Shown here: positions 6,258-9,762 of the stretch, in pieces
Numbering within the stretch: position 1 is the stretch's first letter
Layout of the letters: every line of letters begins with the position of its first letter
Source of the DNA: an uncultured Bacilli bacterium
GTDB lineage: Bacteria > Bacillota_I > Bacilli_A > RF39 > UBA660
DNA: 9,762 nt
Assembly: GCA_947631655.1 (NCBI GenBank)
Contig: CANRME010000048.1
Span: 1-9,762, forward strand
Reading direction: 5' to 3'
Notes under the pieces: generated by a model
What the model saw: the letters and a program-made list of their open reading frames with translations, nothing else
Told to the model about the DNA's origin: nothing
Databases searched by the model: none
Position numbers and translations under genes: made by a program

Positions 6258-7325
6258 ATGAGTGATTTAAGCATTATTATTCCTGTATATAATGGGGAAC
6301 AGTACATTGATGAATGTTTAAATAATTTTATAGGGGAACCGGTTAAAGTTATTGTAGTAGATGATGGTTCTATTGATAATACTAGAAATATCTTGAAGAA
6401 TTATTTGAAATATGGGAATATGAAAATTATCTTTAATGAACATGGAGGTGTTTCAAAGGCTAGAAATACGGGTTTAAAATATGTCGATACGCCTTATTTT
6501 GCTTTTGTTGATTGTGACGATAATGTTTTACTATACAAATACTTTGAAATGATTAATAAAATGAAAGAATATAATCAAAAGATAGGTTGCAGTAGGTTAA
6601 TTCTTAATATGGGTGGTTTTCCTTTTTATGGACGTAAGAGAAAAGAAGGAGTTCAGGTTTTTAATGAGGTAGGAAGTTTAAGTTCTTTACCTAGTGTTAT
6701 GACCGATAAAATATTTCATAGCGATTTATTGCCTAATGTTTTTCAAAATGAAAAATTAACAGTTTATGAAGATGCTGATGTTTCATATCATACTTTAGCT
6801 AAAGAAGGTAGTGTATATTTTTCGAATGATCCGCATTATGTTTATATGATGCACGCTGGTTCACTAGTAACTACAACTTTAAAACCATCAGAAGTAAAAA
6901 GTATTTCGCAAATTTATACGTTAGTAGAAAGTTTAAAAAGTAAATTTAAAAAAGATAATTTATATAATAAATATGCATCCGATATTACGGCGATTGCGAT
7001 AATGCTTTATTATCAAAGAATTAGAGCAATATATTTTAAGAAGCATCCTTATGATAAAGAAAAACTAGCTAGTTGTATATTAACTTTATTACAAATTATT
7101 GATGCTAATTATAAGAGTAATTCAATACTTTTAAATAACTTTAAAAATAATGAATATCATGATAGATTAAATGTAATGTTAGCAAATTTAATGATTAATA
7201 AACATAAGATTAAATCATTAGAAACTACTTCGGCTTTAGAAGTTTTTAATACGTATGATGACGTAGTTAAAAATACTTTAAAAACAAATGAGGTGATTAG
7301 ATGTCTAGAGAAGAAAATGTTTTAA
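6258..7325 (+). CDS. Family 2 glycosyltransferase (GT-A fold)
   Basis: A 355-residue protein. The GT2 catalytic domain fills about residues 1-200: LSIIIPVYNGEQYIDECL at the start, VVDDGS (D35, D36) for the nucleotide-sugar site, GGVSKARNTGL (63-73), the DxD-type FVDCDD (83-88) for the metal, and YEDADVSYH (170-178) with a likely catalytic acidic pair E171-D172. The remaining 155 residues are charged and probably helical, with no clear membrane segment, so it should act in the cytoplasm or at the inner membrane face. It likely adds a sugar to a surface glycan or lipid; donor and acceptor cannot be told. AGAGGAGA (6243-6250) with a seven-base spacer fixes ATG 6258. The gene overlaps the following HD gene by 25 bases, so the two are translated together. 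Confidence 0.9.
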   Translation: MSDLSIIIPVYNGEQYIDECLNNFIGEPVKVIVVDDGSIDNTRNILKNYLKYGNMKIIFNEHGGVSKARNTGLKYVDTPYFAFVDCDDNVLLYKYFEMINKMKEYNQKIGCSRLILNMGGFPFYGRKRKEGVQVFNEVGSLSSLPSVMTDKIFHSDLLPNVFQNEKLTVYEDADVSYHTLAKEGSVYFSNDPHYVYMMHAGSLVTTTLKPSEVKSISQIYTLVESLKSKFKKDNLYNKYASDITAIAIMLYYQRIRAIYFKKHPYDKEKLASCILTLLQIIDANYKSNSILLNNFKNNEYHDRLNVMLANLMINKHKIKSLETTSALEVFNTYDDVVKNTLKTNEVIRCLEKKMF

Positions 7326-7954
7326 ATTACTATGTACTATGTAATAAATTAAAAGATATTATTAGAAGTGGTTGGAAAAATTGGAATGTGCAAAGAGAAA
7401 GAGTTGAAAGTGTTGCAGAACATATTTTTGGAGTTCAAATGTTAGCTATTGCTATGAAATCTGAGTACCAATATGATGTGGATATTATGAAAGTAATTTT
7501 TATGTTAGCAGTTCATGAACTTGGAGAAATTGTTATTGGCGATTTAGCTCAGTTTCAAATAACTAAAGAAGATAAAGAAAAAATGGAACATAAGGCAGTT
7601 CATGAAATATTAAATGGTTTATTAGATGGAGAACAAATAGAAAAATTATTTTTAGAATTTGATTCCCATAGTACTAAAGAAGCGATATTTGCTTATCAAT
7701 GTGATAAATTAGAGTGTGATCTACAAAGTAAATTATATGATGAAGAAGGCTGTGTTGATTTAGATAAACAAGATGGAAATAGTGTCTTAAAAAATAAATT
7801 AGTTCAAAAACTACTTAAAGAAGATGCTTCGTGGTCTACTATGTGGCTTAAATTTGGACAACAAATATATCCATATGATAAAAATTTCCGAGCAGTTTCT
7901 AGTTATGCTATAAATAATGCAATTGGTAAAAAAAGAATATTAAAAAATGATTAG
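7301..7954 (+). CDS. HD-fold phosphohydrolase, YfbR/HDDC2-like, with HE in place of HD
   Basis: A 217-residue protein resembling the HD_3/YfbR-HDDC2 group (5'-deoxynucleotidases): the N-terminal helix with GWKNWNVQRERVESVAEH (24-41), then LAVHELGEIVIGDLAQF (69-85), and AYQCDKLECDLQ (131-141). The expected ligands are H41, H72 with the next acidic residue, and D135. The motif that gives the family its name reads H72-E73 rather than His-Asp. Glu can bind metal, so activity is plausible but may be altered. Family members remove phosphate from deoxynucleoside monophosphates; the substrate here is unknown. AGGTGAT (7291-7297) gives the start at ATG 7301, inside the end of the glycosyltransferase gene in another frame. 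The TAG stop lies in the stem of a strong bidirectional terminator. Confidence 0.82.
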   Translation: MSREENVLNYYVLCNKLKDIIRSGWKNWNVQRERVESVAEHIFGVQMLAIAMKSEYQYDVDIMKVIFMLAVHELGEIVIGDLAQFQITKEDKEKMEHKAVHEILNGLLDGEQIEKLFLEFDSHSTKEAIFAYQCDKLECDLQSKLYDEEGCVDLDKQDGNSVLKNKLVQKLLKEDASWSTMWLKFGQQIYPYDKNFRAVSSYAINNAIGKKRILKND

Positions 7955-7970
7955 TCCGTAATCATTTTTT
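7942..7970. terminator. Bidirectional intrinsic terminator shared by two converging genes
   Basis: A6TGATTA (7942-7953) and TAATCAT6 (7959-7970) form a perfect 12-bp stem around the loop GTCCG. A runs on one side and T runs on the other make it work in both directions. The TAG of the HD gene (7952-7954) lies in the left arm and loop, and the TGA of the - strand gene (7962-7964) in the right arm. Confidence 0.9.
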
Positions 7971-8291
7971 GACTAAATTTAATACTTTGTCATATAGTTT
8001 ATAAATATATTGAATAGCATTTTCTAAAAAGAAATAATGTTTAATATAAAATATTAAAAATATCATCATTGCGAGAAAAGGTATTAAAAAGATAGCATGA
8101 TAATTGCATAATAATAAGAAGAAAAGAGCAAAAATGGCATAGAAAAGGGTAACCAATAAATGAATTAATCTTTCGTGTTGGAAGTCACTAATTTTGATAT
8201 GAATAAAAGCTATTTCTTTTTCGTTAAATTTATGATTCTTTTCTATTTTAGTTTCTAAGTCTTTTATAAAATCTTGGATATATTTTTTCAT
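7962..8291 (-). CDS. Small two-helix membrane protein of unknown function
   Basis: I do not recognise this 109-residue protein. It has a charged, probably coiled N terminus (residues 1-40, rich in Lys/Glu with FIHIKISDFQHERLIH), two hydrophobic segments at about 43-62 and 66-84 separated by a very short turn around CNYH, and a Lys-rich tail ending LVKK. This predicts a helical hairpin in the membrane with both ends in the cytoplasm. AAGAGA on the - strand (about 8297-8302) is a modest ribosome-binding site for the ATG at 8291-8289. The gene ends in TGA inside the bidirectional terminator, which supports both its reality and the standard code. It lies downstream of a tRNA gene with a terminator in between, so it probably has its own promoter, which I could not place with confidence. 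Confidence 0.7.
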   Translation of the reverse strand: MKKYIQDFIKDLETKIEKNHKFNEKEIAFIHIKISDFQHERLIHLLVTLFYAIFALFFLLLCNYHAIFLIPFLAMMIFLIFYIKHYFFLENAIQYIYKLYDKVLNLVKK

Positions 8292-8313
8292 GGTATTCTC
8301 TTTTCTATATTTA

Positions 8314-8339
8314 TAAAAACTAATCTATTAAAGATTAGT
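8314..8339 (-). terminator. Intrinsic terminator after tRNA-Gly
   Basis: On the - strand ACTAATCT (8339-8332), a five-base loop and AGATTAGT (8326-8319) form an 8-bp stem followed by a T run (8319-8315). It lies about 10 bases past the tRNA 3' end. The + strand side also has T5 nearby (8341-8345), so it may work both ways. Confidence 0.7.
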
Positions 8340-8349
8340 ATTTTTAAAA

Positions 8350-8424
8350 TGGAGCAGATAGCGGCGAATCGAACCCGTATCCTAAGCTTGGGAAGCTTAT
8401 GTTCTACCATTAAACTATATCTGC
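8350..8424 (-). tRNA. tRNA-Gly (anticodon CCC) with an extra base in the T stem
   Basis: Read on the - strand, the acceptor stem GCAGATA/TATCTGC is perfect, with discriminator T and an encoded CCA (8352-8350). The D arm is GTTT-AATGGTA-GAAC. The anticodon arm is TAAGC-TTCCCAA-GCTTA, giving anticodon CCC (8392-8390), which reads GGG. The T arm runs ACGGG-TTCGATT-C-G-CCGC: one extra G (complement of C8365) is needed between the first and second pairs on the 3' side, and the outermost pair is A-C. A normal T stem would read CCCG without the insertion. The total is 75 bases including CCA. Everything else looks functional, and promoter and terminator are both good, so it is probably transcribed. 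Whether it is charged and used is open. Confidence 0.88.
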
Positions 8425-8432
8425 ATACTTAA

Positions 8433-8461
8433 ATTATAATGCAGGGTTTAATTAATTTCAA
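8433..8461 (-). promoter_or_regulatory. Promoter of tRNA-Gly
   Basis: On the - strand TTGAAA (8461-8456), 17 bases, TATAAT (8438-8433). The -10 matches consensus perfectly, the -35 five of six. The tRNA 5' end follows eight bases after the -10, so the transcript starts at or just before the mature end. Confidence 0.85.
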
Positions 8462-8466
8462 TAATT

Positions 8467-8793
8467 TTATTTTATTTCTTTATTTAAGAATTCTTCTAAC
8501 TTCAAATCATAAAAATTAATTTCTTGATTATTAGTTTTGATATAAGTATCATTTTCTTTTATTTCATAATTTAGGTCTTTTAAAGGTATACTAAATAGAA
8601 GATAAAAATTTGGGAAAGGATTAATTCCTACTCCTAATTTATAATCTTCATTTTTCATATCATAAAATATTAATAAATTTTTTTCAGTTAAAATGAGATT
8701 AGTTATATAATATTTATTTCCTATTTTAGTGTTAATATTAATTATTTCTTTAAGGATAGATTCATTTTCTTTTTTAAAATCATAATTATACAT
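8467..8793 (-). CDS. Hypothetical cytoplasmic protein, 108 residues
   Basis: I do not recognise this protein. It is small, rich in Lys, Glu, Asn and Ile, and has no membrane segment or signal peptide. The middle alternates hydrophobic and polar residues (YYITNLILTEKNLLIFYDM at 28-46, then FYLLFSIPLKDLNYEI), as in a small beta-rich fold. A PH-like or other sandwich domain would fit, but that is a guess. GGAGG (8804-8800 on the - strand) is a strong ribosome-binding site seven bases from the ATG at 8793, and a good promoter lies just upstream, so the gene is likely real. It stops shortly before the tRNA-Gly promoter with no terminator between, so its transcript may read into the tRNA. It is divergent from the Nudix gene. 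Confidence 0.7.
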   Translation of the reverse strand: MYNYDFKKENESILKEIININTKIGNKYYITNLILTEKNLLIFYDMKNEDYKLGVGINPFPNFYLLFSIPLKDLNYEIKENDTYIKTNNQEINFYDLKLEEFLNKEIK

Positions 8794-8815
8794 ATATTTC
8801 CTCCAATTTGCTTTT

Positions 8816-8844
8816 ATTATATAATATTAACTTTTATTTAGCAA
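8816..8844 (-). promoter_or_regulatory. Promoter of the 108-residue hypothetical protein gene
   Basis: On the - strand TTGCTA (8844-8839), 17 bases, TATAAT (8821-8816). The perfect -10 and ideal spacing make this convincing. The start point would be near 8809, leaving about 15 bases of leader that contain the GGAGG site. Confidence 0.75.
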
Positions 8845-8900
8845 ATTAACTTCTATTTAAATATTTCTCGTTTTTATAATAATTTTATTATCGTATTTTA

Positions 8901-8909
8901 TGATATAAT
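8901..8909 (+). promoter_or_regulatory. Extended -10 promoter of the Nudix hydrolase gene
   Basis: TGA-TATAAT (8901-8909) is a consensus extended -10. No clear -35 lies 17 bases upstream, as is common for this class. The expected start near 8916 leaves a leader of about 11 bases holding AAGGTGAT. This rules out the in-frame TTG at 8909, which lies in the -10 itself, as the start codon. Confidence 0.75.
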
Positions 8910-8926
8910 TGTTAAAGGTGATAACT

Positions 8927-9481
8927 ATGAATTTGAAAGATAAAATAGAAAATTATATGCCTTTTAATGAACAAGAAGAAAAAGATAAGGAAGAGTTTTT
9001 AAAATTTATAGATACTTTTGAGGATGTTTTAACTAGGAAGAATATATTTGGTCATTTTTCGGCATCGGCTTTTGTGGTTAATAAAGAAAAAACAAAAATG
9101 GTAGTAGTTTATCACAATATATTTGGTGGTTGGATTTATCCAGGAGGGCATGCTGATGGGGAAGAAGATTTGTTAGCAGTAGCAGTACGCGAAGTGGAAG
9201 AAGAAACAGGGTTAAAAACAAGAGTAATAGATAGAAATATTTTTGCTATTCAATCACTTCCGGTTGAAGGTCATATTAAGCATGGTAAATATGTTTCAGC
9301 TCATACCCATTTTGATGTTGTCTATTTGTTAGAAGCTGATGATGCATTACCATTAGTTTATAGGGAAGACGAATCAAAAGGAGTAAAATGGATTAATTTT
9401 GAAGAAGCAACTAATGAAGCAATGTGCGATTTTATAAGACCAATACATAAAAAATTAATAAGAAAATTAAATATGCAATAA
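8927..9481 (+). CDS. Nudix hydrolase
   Basis: A 184-residue protein with a complete Nudix box (Gx5Ex7REUxEExGU) at residues 74-96: G74, E80, R88-E89-V90, E92-E93, G95-L96. The box is preceded by NIFGGWIYPGGH, the usual entry strand. Nudix enzymes hydrolyse a nucleoside diphosphate linked to another group, in a Mg-dependent way. Typical substrates are damaged NTPs, NADH, ADP-ribose and nucleotide sugars, and nothing here selects between them. The first 40 or so residues (charged, helical, ending TRKNIFGHFSASAFVV) form an N-terminal lead-in longer than in minimal Nudix proteins. ATG 8927 is chosen because AAGGTGAT (8915-8922) lies at the right distance and the longer frame would begin inside the promoter. 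It is a single-gene unit; the hairpin after it has no T run on this strand. Confidence 0.9.
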   Translation: MNLKDKIENYMPFNEQEEKDKEEFLKFIDTFEDVLTRKNIFGHFSASAFVVNKEKTKMVVVYHNIFGGWIYPGGHADGEEDLLAVAVREVEEETGLKTRVIDRNIFAIQSLPVEGHIKHGKYVSAHTHFDVVYLLEADDALPLVYREDESKGVKWINFEEATNEAMCDFIRPIHKKLIRKLNMQ

Positions 9482-9505
9482 AAAATCATCTCTATACAGA
9501 GATGA
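9480..9505 (-). terminator. Intrinsic terminator on the - strand facing the Nudix gene
   Basis: On the - strand CATCTCT (9504-9498), loop GTAT and AGAGATG (9493-9487) form a 7-bp stem, 8 with the flanking A-T pair. Six T follow (9485-9480). On the + strand the hairpin is followed by AAATCT, so it works only leftward. It overlaps the Nudix stop codon and implies a - strand transcript coming from the right. Confidence 0.8.
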
Positions 9506-9616
9506 AATCTATTTGAATCTCGAAAAGTTCGAGCGTATTCCCTAATGGAGCGAGTGCCGTAGTTATCTACAACTTTTCTTCCAATAACGAAAGAATTTAT
9601 ATAATCTTCCGTTGCT
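9480..9616 (-). ncRNA. Candidate small structured RNA of unknown family
   Basis: The stretch behaves like an RNA gene on the - strand: an extended -10 promoter at its 5' side, a U6 terminator at its 3' end, visibly higher G+C than the flanking spacers, and no usable start codon. Predicted stems, 5' to 3' on the - strand: AACGGAAGA (9613-9605) with TCTTTCGTT (9594-9586), nine pairs with one G-U; GTAG-ATAA-CTAC (9570-9559), extendable by two U-G pairs; a conserved-looking block CATTAGGGAATAC (9547-9535); CTCGAA-CTT-TTCGAG (9533-9519), a perfect 6-bp hairpin; and the terminator hairpin. Predicted length is about 137 nt. It does not match the features I know of 6S RNA, the signal recognition particle RNA, tmRNA, RNase P RNA or common riboswitches. 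A decayed protein gene is the main alternative. Confidence 0.5.
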
Positions 9617-9622
9617 AATAAT

Positions 9623-9631
9623 AATATAACA
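9623..9631 (-). promoter_or_regulatory. Extended -10 promoter of the candidate small RNA
   Basis: On the - strand TGT-TATATT (9631-9623) is an extended -10 with five of six consensus bases. No good -35 is seen. Transcription would begin near 9616, directly at the first stem of the candidate RNA. Confidence 0.5.
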
Positions 9632-9762
9632 CATTTTTAATATTTATTGAATAGCAAATTGACATTTTTATAAAAATTTATCGTACAAATTGTAATTTGT
9701 TAGTTTTTACAATCTCCCTCTGTGTATTCCATAGAGTAATCCCCAATGAGTATATTTCTATC
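9632..9762. other. Window-edge region: AT-rich spacer plus a GC-richer block of uncertain nature
   Basis: Bases 9632-9700 are AT-rich spacer containing the palindrome ATTTTTATAAAAAT and the inverted repeat ACAAATT/AATTTGT (9686-9701), neither with a proper T run. Bases 9703-9762 are GC-richer. On the - strand one frame from the edge ends DYSMEYTEGDCKN at TAA 9702-9700, and a second frame stays open to TAA 9680-9678. Neither is recognisable, and either could be the tail of a gene lying to the right. The same block holds CATTGGGGATTAC (9748-9736), a close match to the core block of the neighbouring RNA candidate, followed by a hairpin CTCTATG-GAATA-CACAGAG (9736-9718) with one mismatch. It may therefore be the end of a second, related RNA. 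Confidence 0.35.

Noticed and set aside
8909..8926. Start of the Nudix gene at TTG 8909.
   Set aside because: The codon overlaps the last base of the TATAAT box, and the ribosome-binding site AAGGTGAT lies downstream of it, fitting ATG 8927.
9487..9504. The hairpin after the Nudix gene as its own terminator.
   Set aside because: On the + strand it is followed by AAATCTATTT and not a T run; the T run is on the - strand only.
9507..9640. A - strand open frame with a helix-turn-helix-like stretch (SIREYARTF), reminiscent of SpoIIID.
   Set aside because: It has no start codon, only a handful of matching positions, an extra insertion relative to SpoIIID and a terminator within the frame. The RNA reading fits more features, though a decayed gene is not fully excluded.
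9746..9762. ATG at 9746 on the + strand as the beginning of a further gene.
   Set aside because: There is no ribosome-binding site and only five full codons before the window ends.
1..9762. CRISPR arrays, insertion sequences, prophage genes or att sites.
   Set aside because: No regularly spaced repeats, transposase or integrase motifs, or matching terminal or direct repeats were seen by eye anywhere in the window.

Overview
This is an AT-rich bacterial chromosome segment with compact gene order, mostly good Shine-Dalgarno sites, TAA/TAG/TGA stops read in the standard code, and the rpsF-ssb-rpsR cluster. It suggests an uncultured member of the Bacillota/Mycoplasmatota, probably a host-associated Bacilli- or RF39-like lineage. 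That placement rests on style and gene content only. A TGA stop sits exactly in a terminator arm at 7962-7964, and tryptophan is written TGG throughout, so the Mycoplasma code (TGA=Trp) is unlikely.

Region 1 (1-3733, +). The 3' end of ychF (TGS domain) is followed almost without a gap by a DHHW/AlgX-like SGNH-fold protein, an MBOAT O-acyltransferase and a calcineurin-like metallophosphoesterase. The SGNH/MBOAT pair looks like a cell-surface O-acylation module: the MBOAT protein passes acyl groups across the membrane and the anchored SGNH-like protein transfers them to a glycopolymer. The SGNH gene starts in the same frame as ychF, two codons after its stop, with no visible Shine-Dalgarno.

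Region 2 (3740-4848, +). The rpsF-ssb-rpsR operon has its own extended -10 promoter, a structured leader that can hide the rpsF ribosome-binding site (candidate S6:S18 autoregulation), and a terminator after rpsR.

Region 3 (4850-7970, +). A strongly divergent sigma-70 family protein has its own promoter. A 250-base intergenic stretch with two bulged hairpins follows, then a family 2 glycosyltransferase overlapping an HD-fold hydrolase whose HD motif reads HE. This unit ends in a 12-bp bidirectional terminator that contains the stop codons of both converging genes.

Region 4 (7962-8844, -). This holds a two-helix membrane protein of unknown function, a tRNA-Gly(CCC) with an extra base in its T stem and a consensus promoter, and an unrecognised 108-residue protein with its own promoter.

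Region 5 (8901-9762). A Nudix hydrolase lies on the + strand. Facing it on the - strand is a candidate small structured RNA of about 137 nt with an extended -10 promoter, several perfect hairpins and a U6 terminator. A 13-base core motif of this RNA recurs about 200 bases upstream at the window edge, so there may be two related RNAs in tandem. This unit, the divergent sigma factor and the rpsF leader are the parts most worth a second look.
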